In this document: piece by piece, positions 1-8,086 of the stretch
Layout: each line of letters starts with the position of its first letter
Position numbering within the stretch: the stretch's first letter is position 1
Assembly (NCBI GenBank): GCA_963769765.1
Contig: CAVYNA010000004.1
Span: forward strand, 62,001 to 126,000
Reading direction: 5' to 3'
DNA length: 64,000 bases
Source: Bog-756 sp963769765
GTDB lineage: Bacteria; Actinomycetota; Acidimicrobiia; Acidimicrobiales; RAAP-2
Notes under the pieces: generated by a model
Seen by the model: the letters and a program-made list of their open reading frames with translations, nothing else
Databases searched by the model: none
Told to the model about the DNA's origin: nothing
Position numbers and translations under genes: made by a program

Positions 1-255
1 GCGGGCGCGCTCGGCTACTGGCTGGTCGCCTCCGACGGCGGGATCTTCTCGTTCGGCGACGCGGGCTTCCACGGGTCGACCGGCGCGATCGCCCTCAACC
101 GGCCGGTCGTCGGCATGGCCACGAGCCTGACCGGTAATGGCTACTGGCTGGTCGCCTCCGACGGCGGGATCTTCTCGTTCGGCGACGCGGGCTTCTCCGG
201 GTCGACCGGTGCGATCGCGCTCAACCGGCCGATCGTCGCCATGGCCTCGACGTGA
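1..255 (+). CDS. C-terminal end of a secreted GYWLVASDGG-repeat protein (5' partial)
   Basis: The window opens inside a reading frame that ends at a TGA at 253-255. The 84 visible residues are two near-identical copies of a 42-residue unit containing GYWLVASDGGIFSFGDAGF followed by GSTGAIALNRP. Repeats of this type are common at the C-termini of large secreted or cell-surface proteins in Acidimicrobiia, where they probably fold as a beta-propeller-like array. No catalytic domain is visible here because the N-terminal part lies outside the window. The function is unknown. The stop is followed by about 100 bases without a gene, then a small membrane protein on the same strand. Confidence 0.85.
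   Translation, partial: AGALGYWLVASDGGIFSFGDAGFHGSTGAIALNRPVVGMATSLTGNGYWLVASDGGIFSFGDAGFSGSTGAIALNRPIVAMAST
16..252 (+). repeat. 126-bp coding tandem repeat (two copies visible)
   Basis: Two copies of a 126-bp unit start near 16 and 142. They differ at only a few bases, for example the codons giving GFHGS and GFSGS. Near-identity at the DNA level, including third positions, suggests recent duplication or gene conversion. Confidence 0.8.
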
Positions 256-345
256 GGCCTGGTTCCACCTGACTGGCGGCCTCGTCACCCGTTGAGTCGA
301 GGCGCAGCCGAGCGCCGTGAGCCAGGTCGGCCGGTGGTCACGATC

Positions 346-351
346 TAAGCT
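346..351 (+). promoter_or_regulatory. -10-like element TAAGCT
   Basis: TAAGCT ends 9 nt before the ATG at 361. It fits the TANNNT hexamer seen before many starts in this window and predicts a very short or absent 5' leader. No clear -35 is visible. Confidence 0.45.
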
Positions 352-360
352 GCCCAGATC

Positions 361-762
361 ATGTCCGCCGGGGAGATCGCCGTGCTCGTGGCCTCGATCG
401 CCTCGGTCGCCGCCGTGGCCGGAGCGCTGACCGTGGTCGGCTCCCTGCGCCGGGAGGTGCGTCGGCTCACGCGGATCGCGGACGAGCTCAAGGGACAGGC
501 AGTGCCCCTCGTCGCTGACGCGCACCGGGTCGTCGACCAGGCCGCGACCGAGATGGAGCGGGTGGGTGCAGTCCTCGACTCGACCGAGTCGGTCCACGCG
601 ACGGTCGACTCGGCCTCGAAGCTCGCCTACCGCGCGTTCGCGAATCCAGTGGTGAAGGTCCTCGCGGTCCGGGCCGGTGCCGCCACCGGGCTCCGCCGGC
701 TCACGTCGGGACCGGCATCGGACGGTCGGACCGCGGACAGCCCGCGCAACGGTCGCAGGTAG
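361..762 (+). CDS. small membrane-anchored DUF948-like protein
   Basis: This 133-residue protein begins with one hydrophobic helix (about residues 6-26), followed by a basic stretch and a long helical region of alternating charged and hydrophobic residues, then a short Arg/Ser-rich tail. Length and layout resemble the DUF948 family of small membrane-anchored proteins often found just upstream of alaS in actinobacteria. Their role is not established. The ATG is preceded by a TAAGCT -10-like box and no strong ribosome binding site. The next gene starts 10 nt downstream, so the two are probably co-transcribed. Confidence 0.75.
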   Translation: MSAGEIAVLVASIASVAAVAGALTVVGSLRREVRRLTRIADELKGQAVPLVADAHRVVDQAATEMERVGAVLDSTESVHATVDSASKLAYRAFANPVVKVLAVRAGAATGLRRLTSGPASDGRTADSPRNGRR

Positions 763-772
763 GGGAGCAGCC

Positions 773-1162
773 GTGCCGAAGCGGACGTTCTGGTTGGTCA
801 CGGGGGTCGCGGTGGGCGCCGGGTCGTCCCTCTGGGTCGAGCGCACCGTCCGGCGCCAGGTCCGCGAGGCCGCCGCCCGGCTGGCTCCCGACGCGTTGGT
901 CGTCGAGGTCGGCCGGTCCGCACGTTCGGTCGCCAACGGGGCAGGTGGCCGGGTGCGCGACGCGATCGCGTCGGGGCGGGGCGAGATGCTCAGACGGGAA
1001 GAGGAGCTGTGGGCCGAGCTCGCCCGCGGGCCCGTGGGGCCCTCGGCAGATCCGATCGGTGCCGGCGCCGCCTCGGGGAGCCCGCCCGCCCGCCGGTTGC
1101 ACCGTGCGATCGGACGCACCAGGCGCGCGCCGGCACATTCGGTCACCGACCCGGGCACGTAG
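773..1162 (+). CDS. small membrane protein of unknown function
   Basis: I chose the GTG at 773, preceded by AGGGGAG, giving 129 residues. The frame remains open further upstream, but that part overlaps the previous gene and has atypical composition. The protein starts VPKRTFWLVTG and has one transmembrane helix near residues 5-22, followed by a helical charged region and a low-complexity Ala/Gly/Pro/Arg tail. I do not recognise a named family. Small membrane proteins of this layout often lie between the DUF948 gene and alaS in actinobacteria. Its stop TAG forms the first three bases of the putative alaS -10 element. Confidence 0.65.
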   Translation: MPKRTFWLVTGVAVGAGSSLWVERTVRRQVREAAARLAPDALVVEVGRSARSVANGAGGRVRDAIASGRGEMLRREEELWAELARGPVGPSADPIGAGAASGSPPARRLHRAIGRTRRAPAHSVTDPGT

Positions 1163-1165
1163 GAT
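1160..1165 (+). promoter_or_regulatory. -10-like element TAGGAT of alaS
   Basis: TAGGAT ends 8 nt before the alaS GTG at 1174 and overlaps the stop codon of the upstream gene. There is no ribosome binding site in the gap, so alaS may be translated from a leaderless message. Confidence 0.5.
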
Positions 1166-1173
1166 TTCCCGTC

Positions 1174-3786
1174 GTGACCCCCGCCTCGGCGCCAGGCGCC
1201 GACTCCTTACGCGAGGCGTTCGTCCGCTTCTTCGTCGACCGCGGTCACACCGCGGTGCAATCGGCGAGCCTGATCCCCCACGACCCGACGGTGCTCTTCA
1301 CCATCGCCGGGATGGTGCCGTTCAAGCCGTTCTTCGTGGGCGACGAGGTGCCGCCGTGGCCGCGGGCGACGTCGGTGCAGAAGTGCTTCCGGACCCTCGA
1401 CATCGACATCGTCGGCACGACGCACCGCCACTGCACGTTCTTCGAGATGCTCGGGAACTTCAGCTTCGGCGACTACTTCAAGGCTGACGCGATCCCGTAC
1501 GCGTGGGAGCTGGTCACCGGCGTCCTCGGCATCGACGGCGACCGCCTGTGGATCACGGTCCACGAGAGCGACGACGAGGCGGAGCAGATCTGGTGCGACA
1601 CGGTCGGGGTGCCGGCGGAGCGCATCCAGCGGATGGGGGACGACAACTTCTGGAAGATGGGTGAGACGGGCCCGTGCGGCCCCTCTTCCGAGCTCCACTT
1701 CGACAAGGGTCCCTCCTACGGCGCCGACGGAGGGCCGGCGCACGGCGACCCCGACCGCTTCGTCGAGATCTGGAACCTCGTGTTCATGCAGTACAACCGC
1801 AGTCCGGACGGCACCACCGACGACCTGCCGCGCCCGAGCATCGACACGGGCGCCGGGCTCGAACGCATCCTCCCGGTGCTCCAGGGGGTCGACTCGATCT
1901 TCCTGACCGACGTGTTCGCCCCGATGATCGAGGCCGCCGAGTCGATCGTGCAGAAGAGCTACGGCGAAGACGAGCGGACCGACGTCGGTCTCCGGATCAT
2001 GGCCGATCACGGACGGGCGATGGCGATGCTGGTCGCGGACGGGGTGCTGCCGGCCAACGAGGGACGCGGCTACGTGCTCCGGAGGGTGATCCGGCGGGCC
2101 GTGCGCCGCGCCCGCCAGCTGGGCGTCGAGACGTTGAGCACGCCAGACCTCGTGGACGCTGCGGTCGCCAGCCTGGGCGCGGCCTATCCCGCGCTCGCGG
2201 AACAGCACCACGTGGTGCGCGACGTCGTCGCGCGGGAGGAAGAGGGGTTCCTCAAGACGCTCGCCACGGGGTCGGCGATCCTCGACGAACAGCTCGCAAG
2301 CGGCGTCTCGACCGTTCCGGGTGAGGTCGCGTTCCGGCTGCACGACACCTACGGGTTCCCGGTCGAGCTGACCGTCGAGATCGCCGAGGAGGCGGGCAAG
2401 GGAGTGGACCTCGCCGGCTTCGACACGGCGATGGAGCGCCAGCGGAGCCAGGCACGCGCGGCGGCCCGGGCAGGGAAGACGGCCGCCGGCGAGCAGGCCT
2501 ACCGATCGGTGCTCGACCTCGAGGGGCAGACCGTCTTCGTAGGCGGTCGGCCGGACGCGTACTCGGGCCCGGCACGGGTGGTCGCGGTCCTCACGGACCT
2601 CGACCCCGAACGGGTCGGCCACGTCGAGATCTTCCTCGACCGCACGCCGTTCTATGCGGAGAGCGGTGGCCAGGTCGGTGACACCGGAACCATCGTCACC
2701 GAGTCGGGGACGGCCCTCGTCTACGACACCGTGTCAGCGCTGCCCGGTCTCACCTCGCACCGGGCCACCGTGACCGGCGAGATCTCGGCCGGCCAGGACG
2801 CGCTCGCCACCATCGACGCGTCCCGGCGTGACGCACTGCGCCGCAACCACACGGGTACCCACCTCCTGCACGCCGCCCTCCGGACCGTCCTCGGCGACCA
2901 GGTCCGCCAGCAGGGGTCGCTCGTCGCCCCCGACCGGCTGCGGTTCGACTTCAGCCACCCGAGCGCGCTCGCCCCCGGTCAGCTCGCCGAGGTCTCCGCC
3001 CTGGCCAACGCCGACGTGCTGAGCGATGCCGGTGTGACGGTCACCGAGACCTCGAAGGCAGAGGCCGAAGCGATGGGTGCACTCGCCTTCTTCGGTGACA
3101 AGTACGGCGAGGTCGTGCGCGTGGTGCGCGCCGGTGAGCACTCGGTCGAGCTCTGTGGCGGCACCCACGTCGACGCGCTCGGCATGATCGGCCCGATCAC
3201 CGTGGTCTCGGAGGCGTCGATCGGCTCGAACACGCGGCGGATCGAGGCGGTGACGGGGTTCGGAGCCCTTGACCGCATGGCCGAGCGCGAGCTCATGCTG
3301 CACGAGGCCGCCACGCTGCTCCGCACCGAGCCCGAGCACGTCTACGAGGCCATCGAGCGCCTCCTCGACCGGCAGAAGGCGACCGACAAGGCCCTCGAGG
3401 CGGCCCGCGCCCGTGAGCTGGCCGGTGAGTCCGCTGCCCTCGCGGCCGAGGCGGTCGACGGTGTGCTCGTCGCCCGTCGGGACGGCGTCGCGCCCGATGC
3501 ACTGCGCGATCTCGCGCAGGCCGTTCGGTCCTCGGGCGGACTGCGGGTGGTCGTCCTTGCCGGGAGCCCCGACGGCACGAAGGCCGCACTCGCGGTCGCT
3601 GCCGACAGGAAGCCGGGACCTTTTGGCGCCGGGCCGGTCGACGCCGGGTCCCTCGTGAAGCGGGTGGCGCCGTTCCTCGGAGGCGGAGGGGGCGGCTCGC
3701 CCGAGGTCGCGGTCGCCGGCGGCAAGGATCCGTCCGGCATCGACCGGGCCCTCGACGAGGCGCGCCGGGCCGTCGCCGATGCCTGA
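1174..3786 (+). CDS. alaS: alanine--tRNA ligase
   Basis: This cytoplasmic enzyme charges tRNA-Ala with alanine. The 870-residue length matches bacterial AlaRS. The class II catalytic core is at the N-terminus (about residues 1-400), followed by the editing domain with the metal-binding HTGTH motif near residue 558 and CGGTH near residue 660. The C-Ala domain ends with the typical glycine-rich GGGGGGSPEVA segment and GKDPSG. I placed the start at GTG 1174 (VTPASAPG), because upstream residues do not look like AlaRS and because TAGGAT lies just before it. ruvX begins 6 nt after the stop, so alaS-ruvX-mltG-aroE probably form one transcription unit, an arrangement common in actinobacteria. Confidence 0.97.
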   Translation: MTPASAPGADSLREAFVRFFVDRGHTAVQSASLIPHDPTVLFTIAGMVPFKPFFVGDEVPPWPRATSVQKCFRTLDIDIVGTTHRHCTFFEMLGNFSFGDYFKADAIPYAWELVTGVLGIDGDRLWITVHESDDEAEQIWCDTVGVPAERIQRMGDDNFWKMGETGPCGPSSELHFDKGPSYGADGGPAHGDPDRFVEIWNLVFMQYNRSPDGTTDDLPRPSIDTGAGLERILPVLQGVDSIFLTDVFAPMIEAAESIVQKSYGEDERTDVGLRIMADHGRAMAMLVADGVLPANEGRGYVLRRVIRRAVRRARQLGVETLSTPDLVDAAVASLGAAYPALAEQHHVVRDVVAREEEGFLKTLATGSAILDEQLASGVSTVPGEVAFRLHDTYGFPVELTVEIAEEAGKGVDLAGFDTAMERQRSQARAAARAGKTAAGEQAYRSVLDLEGQTVFVGGRPDAYSGPARVVAVLTDLDPERVGHVEIFLDRTPFYAESGGQVGDTGTIVTESGTALVYDTVSALPGLTSHRATVTGEISAGQDALATIDASRRDALRRNHTGTHLLHAALRTVLGDQVRQQGSLVAPDRLRFDFSHPSALAPGQLAEVSALANADVLSDAGVTVTETSKAEAEAMGALAFFGDKYGEVVRVVRAGEHSVELCGGTHVDALGMIGPITVVSEASIGSNTRRIEAVTGFGALDRMAERELMLHEAATLLRTEPEHVYEAIERLLDRQKATDKALEAARARELAGESAALAAEAVDGVLVARRDGVAPDALRDLAQAVRSSGGLRVVVLAGSPDGTKAALAVAADRKPGPFGAGPVDAGSLVKRVAPFLGGGGGGSPEVAVAGGKDPSGIDRALDEARRAVADA

Positions 3787-3792
3787 GCGCGG

Positions 3793-4251
3793 ATGAGCGA
3801 CCGAGGACCCGCCCGGCCGGGGAGGGCGATCGGCATCGACCTCGGCTCGCGCCGGATCGGGATTGCGGTGAGCGACTCGGAGGGACGGGTCGCGCTCCCC
3901 CGCGGCGTCGTCGAGCGGTCGGGAGACGCCGCACGCGATCGTCGCGCCCTGGTCGAGCTCGCAGTCGAGGAGCGCGCAGTGGTGGTGGTGGTCGGGCTGC
4001 CGCGGTCGATGGACGGACGGGACGGACCAGCGGCGCAGGCCGCCCTCGCCGAGGCCGACGCGTTGGCCACGGAGCTCGTCGTGCACGGGGTGGCGGTCGA
4101 GCTCTTCGACGAGCGGCTCACGACGGTCAGCGCGCAGCGTGCGCTGGTCGACGCCGGCGGGTCGTCGCGCCAGCGTCGGAAGCGGATCGACGAGACGGCC
4201 GCCGCGGTGATGCTTTCGGCCTGGCTCGATCGGCCCGGGACGTCGACATGA
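3793..4251 (+). CDS. ruvX: putative Holliday junction resolvase / pre-16S rRNA nuclease RuvX (YqgF)
   Basis: The 152-residue protein has the RNase H-like fold of the YqgF family. The first acidic motif GIDLGSRRIG is near residues 14-23, the middle motif VVVGLPRSMDG follows, and the late motif DERLTTVSAQ precedes a C-terminal DETAAAVML segment. The family is implicated in trimming the 5' end of 16S rRNA and in junction resolution. The ATG at 3793 follows the alaS stop by 6 nt, and the TGA overlaps the mltG ATG by 4 nt (ATGA), so translational coupling is likely. Confidence 0.93.
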   Translation: MSDRGPARPGRAIGIDLGSRRIGIAVSDSEGRVALPRGVVERSGDAARDRRALVELAVEERAVVVVVGLPRSMDGRDGPAAQAALAEADALATELVVHGVAVELFDERLTTVSAQRALVDAGGSSRQRRKRIDETAAAVMLSAWLDRPGTST

Positions 4252-5405
4252 CGCCACCGGACGGACCCGAGGGGCATCCCGGCCCCGAGGGCGTGACCAC
4301 GTGGTCGACAGTCGACGCCGGAGTCGCCCGACCACCGGTGCCCGATCCCGACGGACCGGTCGACGGCGGACCAACTCGTCGCACGGGCCGCTTCGCACAT
4401 CCCTGGCGGATCTTCGCGTCGGTGTTCATCGTGCTCGGCGTCGCCGTGCTGGTCGGGGGCTACCTGTGGGTCGACTCCGAAGCGAATCCCTCGGGACCGG
4501 AGGGGCCGGCGGTCGTCGTGGCGGTCGCCGACGGGAGCGGCGTCGACCAGGTGTCCGGGGTGCTCGAGTCCAAGCAGGTGATCGGGAGCTCGTTCGCGTT
4601 CAAGCTGTGGCGCCAGTTCAACAGCGTGCCGGGGGTGCAGCCGGGCCAGTACCTCTTCCACCGGAACTCGAGCTTCGGGACGGTCCGGGCACTGCTCACG
4701 GCCGGGCCGAACGTCTTTCCGATCGACGTGCCGCCCGGGTTCACCGTCGCCGAGGTCTCCCGACGGGTGGGCCAGCTGCCCGGCCACGACCAGTCGGCCT
4801 TCCAGACGTTGGCGACCGGCGGCGCGGTGCGGTCGCCGTGGGAGCCCCCAGGCTCGGCCAACCTCGACGGGCTGCTCGGCACCGGCGTCTACCTGGTCCT
4901 CCCCGGCGAGAGCGACACCACGCTGCTCACCCAGATGATCGACCGCTTCGACTCCGAGGCGACCGCGGTCGGCCTCGCGGCCGGCAGCGCCAGGCTCGGG
5001 CTCACCCCCTACCAGGTGATCACGATCGCGTCGATCGTGGAGAAGGAGGGCGTGATCGCAAAGAACCTCGGTCCGGTCGCACGGGTGATCCTGAACCGGC
5101 TCGCGACGGGCATGCCGCTCCAGATGGACTCGACCGTGCTCTACGCGGAGGGGCGGGACGGCGGGACGGTGACCGCCCACGACCTCGCCCTCCAGACGCC
5201 GTACAACACCTACCTCAACCACGGGTTGACGCCGACCCCGATCTGCTTCCCGTCGAGGGCCGCGCTCGAGGCCGCGCTCGACCCGCCTGCCGGTTCGTGG
5301 CGGTACTTCGTGGTCGTCCAGTCCGACGGTACCGAGGCGTTCGCCGACACCTATGCGGCCCAGCTCGCCAACGAGGCGATCGCCCGCCAACGGGGGCTCC
5401 CGTGA
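4248..5405 (+). CDS. mltG: endolytic murein transglycosylase MltG (YceG-like)
   Basis: This 385-residue inner-membrane enzyme cleaves nascent peptidoglycan strands. It has a Pro/Gly-rich cytoplasmic tail, one transmembrane helix at about residues 54-74, a LysM-like region and the YceG catalytic domain. The signature ASIVEKEG holds the expected catalytic glutamate near residue 265, and the downstream QMDSTVLY and NTYLNHGLTPTPI motifs are typical of the family. The ATG overlaps the ruvX stop and the TGA overlaps the aroE GTG, placing it in the middle of a coupled operon. Confidence 0.94.
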   Translation: MTPPDGPEGHPGPEGVTTWSTVDAGVARPPVPDPDGPVDGGPTRRTGRFAHPWRIFASVFIVLGVAVLVGGYLWVDSEANPSGPEGPAVVVAVADGSGVDQVSGVLESKQVIGSSFAFKLWRQFNSVPGVQPGQYLFHRNSSFGTVRALLTAGPNVFPIDVPPGFTVAEVSRRVGQLPGHDQSAFQTLATGGAVRSPWEPPGSANLDGLLGTGVYLVLPGESDTTLLTQMIDRFDSEATAVGLAAGSARLGLTPYQVITIASIVEKEGVIAKNLGPVARVILNRLATGMPLQMDSTVLYAEGRDGGTVTAHDLALQTPYNTYLNHGLTPTPICFPSRAALEAALDPPAGSWRYFVVVQSDGTEAFADTYAAQLANEAIARQRGLP

Positions 5406-6247
5406 ACGCGTTGTCGGGCAGGACGGCGGTCGTGGGCGTCATCGGCGAGCCGGTGGAGCACTCGCTCTCGCCGGTCCTGCACAACGCCGCGTTCGCCGCG
5501 CTCGGGATCGACTGGGTCTCGGTCGCCTTCCCGGTGGCGCGTGGCGACGCCGGCGACGCCATCCGTGGCGCCCGCGCGCTCGGTCTCCACGGGCTCTCGG
5601 TGACGATGCCGCACAAGGACGCCGTCGCCGCGCTCGTCGACCGGCTCACGCCGTTGGCGGCGCGGGTCGGTGCGGTCAACTGCGTCTGCTTTTCCGGTCG
5701 CGAGACCGTCGGGGAGAACACCGACGGCGCCGGCCTCGTGGCCTCGCTTCGCCGGGGACTCGGTTTCGACCCGGCAGGCCACCGGTGCATGGTGGTCGGA
5801 GCGGGGGGTGCGGCCCGGGCGGTGATCGCCGCACTGGGCGACGCCGGCGCGACCGAAGTGGTCGTGGTCAACCGGACCGCGGCGCGCGCCGACCTCGCCG
5901 CCGCGGTCGCCGGCGAGGTCGGGCGCGCGGGCGCGGCCGAGGAGGCGACCTCGTGCGAGCTCGTCGTCAACGCGACGCCGCTCGGGATGGGGACCGCCGC
6001 GTCGTCGGAGCGAGGGTGGCCCGTCGATCCGACGTTGCTCGGCTCCGGCCAGGCCGTGGTCGACCTCGTCTACGACCCGCCGGTCACGCCGTGGCTCGCT
6101 GCCGCACGGGCGCAGGGTGCCACGGTCGCCAACGGGCTCGGGATGCTCGTCCACCAGGCGGCGTTGCAGCTCACCGCGTGGACCGGGCACGAGGCCCCGG
6201 TCGACGCCATGTGGGAGGCGGCAACGGACCGGGACGACCCTTCGTGA
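5402..6247 (+). CDS. aroE: shikimate dehydrogenase
   Basis: The enzyme reduces 3-dehydroshikimate to shikimate with NADPH in aromatic amino-acid synthesis. The start is the GTG at 5402, which overlaps the mltG TGA (GTGA) and gives 281 residues. The N-terminal substrate domain contains GEPVEHSLSPVLHN, the catalytic lysine in MPHKDA and the conserved GENTDGAG. The C-terminal nucleotide-binding domain has VVGAGGAARAV, the NRT motif after it, and the late NGLGMLVHQAA motif. All key residues are present. It supplies chorismate for the trp and men genes found elsewhere in the window. Confidence 0.96.
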   Translation: MNALSGRTAVVGVIGEPVEHSLSPVLHNAAFAALGIDWVSVAFPVARGDAGDAIRGARALGLHGLSVTMPHKDAVAALVDRLTPLAARVGAVNCVCFSGRETVGENTDGAGLVASLRRGLGFDPAGHRCMVVGAGGAARAVIAALGDAGATEVVVVNRTAARADLAAAVAGEVGRAGAAEEATSCELVVNATPLGMGTAASSERGWPVDPTLLGSGQAVVDLVYDPPVTPWLAAARAQGATVANGLGMLVHQAALQLTAWTGHEAPVDAMWEAATDRDDPS

Positions 6248-6331
6248 CGAGGGTGGTCGTCGGCGGATCGGCCGGCGACCGGGTGGACGACGGTGCCGTG
6301 GGTGCGCCCCGAGCCGATCGGAAGGGCCGGG

Positions 6332-6337
6332 TAACCT
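6332..6337 (+). promoter_or_regulatory. -10-like element TAACCT of the first SEDS gene
   Basis: TAACCT lies 15 nt upstream of the GTG at 6353. The gap contains GGAG, so this gene would have a short leader with a ribosome binding site rather than a leaderless message. Confidence 0.4.
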
Positions 6338-6352
6338 GATCGCCGGAGCACC

Positions 6353-7501
6353 GTGGTGACCTACGCCCCCGCCAACCTCGCGACCCGGTCGCGGAACCTC
6401 CCGCTCCGGGCGGATCCGGTCCTGATCGTGACGACCCTGCTGCTCGCCGTCACCGGCGTGGTCATGATCTACTCGGCCACCAAGGGCGGCCTGGCGATCG
6501 CCGGTTTGGACCCGCGGTACTACCTCAAACGGCAGACGGCCTTCGTCCTGCTCGGAGTGCTGGTGATGATCGTGCTCGCACTCTTCGACTACCGGCGACT
6601 CGAACAGTTCTCCACGCTGCTCTACGTGGGGGTCGTGCTCGCCCTCGTGGCCGTGCTGTCCCCGTTCGGGGCGGTGTCCCAGGGCTCCGCCCGGTGGTTC
6701 GCGCTGGGACCCCTGCAGCTGCAGCCCTCCGAGTTCGCCGCGCTGGTCCTCATCGTGGCCATCGCCACCTACTGCACCCGGAGACCGGAGGGCCTGTCGA
6801 TCCGCGACCTGGTCCGGCTCGTGCTCATGTCCGCGCTCCCGATCCTCCTCGTGATCAAGCAGCCCGACCTCGGGACCGGCATCGTGATGTCGGTCATCTT
6901 GATGGTGATGCTCGCAGTGGCCGGCATGCCCGGCCGCTACCTCTTGTTGCTCCTGGTCGGTGCAGCGGCGGTCGTCTTCGTCGCGATCAACCTCGGGCTC
7001 CTCAAGCAGTACCAGATCCAACGGCTGACCAGCTTCATCTCGCCACACGGCGCCAGCGCCAGCGCGAGCGCAACGATCTACAACGTCACCCAGGCGAAGG
7101 ACGCGATCGCCGAGGGCGGTGTGCTCGGCAAGGGCCTCCTCCAGGGCGCCCAGACCAACCTCGGGTACGTTCCCGAACAGCGGACCGACTTCATCTTCTC
7201 GGCGGTCGGGGAGCAGCTCGGCTTCGTGGGGTCGGCGACCCTGCTCTTCCTCTACGGCGTCGTGGCCTGGAGGATCCTCCGGACCGCGCAGCTGGCGAAG
7301 GACACCTTCGGACGGCTTATCTGCGCCGGCGTCTTCGCGTTCGTCGTCTTCTCGGTCTTCGAGAATATCGGCATGAACATGGGCATCATGCCGGTCGCCG
7401 GCATTCCGCTGCCGTTCCTCTCCTACGGGGGATCGGCCATGATCGGCTTCATGGCCGCCATCGGGCTGGTCGTCAGCGTCCATCTCCGGAGCACCCGTTG
7501 A
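6353..7501 (+). CDS. rodA: SEDS-family peptidoglycan polymerase, RodA type
   Basis: This 382-residue polytopic membrane protein, with about ten transmembrane helices, belongs to the SEDS family (FtsW/RodA/SpoVE) that polymerises lipid II with a partner class B penicillin-binding protein. Conserved features are SARWFALGPLQLQPSEF, KQPDLGTG, the PEQRTDFIFSAVGEQLGF segment containing the catalytic aspartate, and the late GIPLPFLSYGGSA motif. The compact N-terminus fits RodA (MrdB) better than FtsW. The start is GTG 6353 with GGAG upstream. The stop overlaps the following gene by 4 nt (TTGA). A second, longer SEDS gene converges on it from 9493. Confidence 0.9.
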   Translation: MVTYAPANLATRSRNLPLRADPVLIVTTLLLAVTGVVMIYSATKGGLAIAGLDPRYYLKRQTAFVLLGVLVMIVLALFDYRRLEQFSTLLYVGVVLALVAVLSPFGAVSQGSARWFALGPLQLQPSEFAALVLIVAIATYCTRRPEGLSIRDLVRLVLMSALPILLVIKQPDLGTGIVMSVILMVMLAVAGMPGRYLLLLLVGAAAVVFVAINLGLLKQYQIQRLTSFISPHGASASASATIYNVTQAKDAIAEGGVLGKGLLQGAQTNLGYVPEQRTDFIFSAVGEQLGFVGSATLLFLYGVVAWRILRTAQLAKDTFGRLICAGVFAFVVFSVFENIGMNMGIMPVAGIPLPFLSYGGSAMIGFMAAIGLVVSVHLRSTR

Positions 7502-8073
7502 GCGACCCGGTGGCGGACCAGCTCGAGGTGGCGCCGTCCCAGGCCGACCGCGCGGACCCGCCGGCCGCGTCCGACGCGGAGCCGCCCGGACCGGAGTCGG
7601 AGCCGCCCGGACCGGAGTCGGCGCCGTCGACCGGGACGGTGTTCGTGACGGCGATCGTCTCCTCGGTCACCGTCGACCTGCCGAACCAGCACCCGACCGT
7701 CCTCCTGCGCGAGCTCGAGTCCCCGGGGCGCCACCTGTCCTTCTCGATCGGGTTCCAGGACGCGATCGCGCTCTCCCATGCGCTCCGTCGGATCCCCACC
7801 CCGCGCCCGCTGACCAACGAACTCCTCTCCGAGGTGCTCGAGCGCTTCCGCATCGACGTGGTCGCGGTGCGCCTGGTCGGCCGGCAGGGCTCCTTGTACT
7901 TCGCGGAGCTCGACTTCCGCGGCACCTCGGGACGGTCGGTCCTCTCGTGCCGGCCCTCCGACGGCCTCATCGTCGCGCTGCTCCAGCGGGTCCCGGTCCC
8001 GGTCCTCGTCGACCGTCGGCTCTTCGAGGACGACGAGGACGTCGTTCCGGCCGGGAGCGGTCCGGAGGCCTGA
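7498..8073 (+). CDS. bifunctional nuclease (BFN/DUF151) domain protein
   Basis: The frame gives 191 residues from the TTG at 7498, which overlaps the rodA stop (TTGA). GTG 7510 is an alternative start. An N-terminal linker rich in Pro, Glu and Asp with a 7-residue tandem repeat (about residues 20-42) precedes a BFN/DUF151 domain. Its hallmarks are PTVLLRELE, FSIGFQDAIAL and the terminal RPSDGLIVALL. BFN proteins are small conserved proteins with reported DNase/RNase activity in some homologues. The cellular role in actinobacteria is unclear. A short DDEDV acidic tail follows the domain. Confidence 0.85.
   Translation: MSDPVADQLEVAPSQADRADPPAASDAEPPGPESEPPGPESAPSTGTVFVTAIVSSVTVDLPNQHPTVLLRELESPGRHLSFSIGFQDAIALSHALRRIPTPRPLTNELLSEVLERFRIDVVAVRLVGRQGSLYFAELDFRGTSGRSVLSCRPSDGLIVALLQRVPVPVLVDRRLFEDDEDVVPAGSGPEA
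7579..7620 (+). repeat. 21-bp tandem repeat, two copies
   Basis: The unit gagccgcccggaccggagtc(g) occurs twice, exactly, in the linker of the BFN protein and encodes the peptide EPPGPES twice. It is one of many short tandem repeats in this window. Confidence 0.85.
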
Positions 8074-8086
8074 GCCGAACCTGGCG

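Noticed and set aside
3342..7483. Long minus-strand frames opposite alaS-ruvX-mltG-aroE-rodA
   Set aside because: All are Arg/Asp/Gly-rich antisense shadows without recognisable domains.
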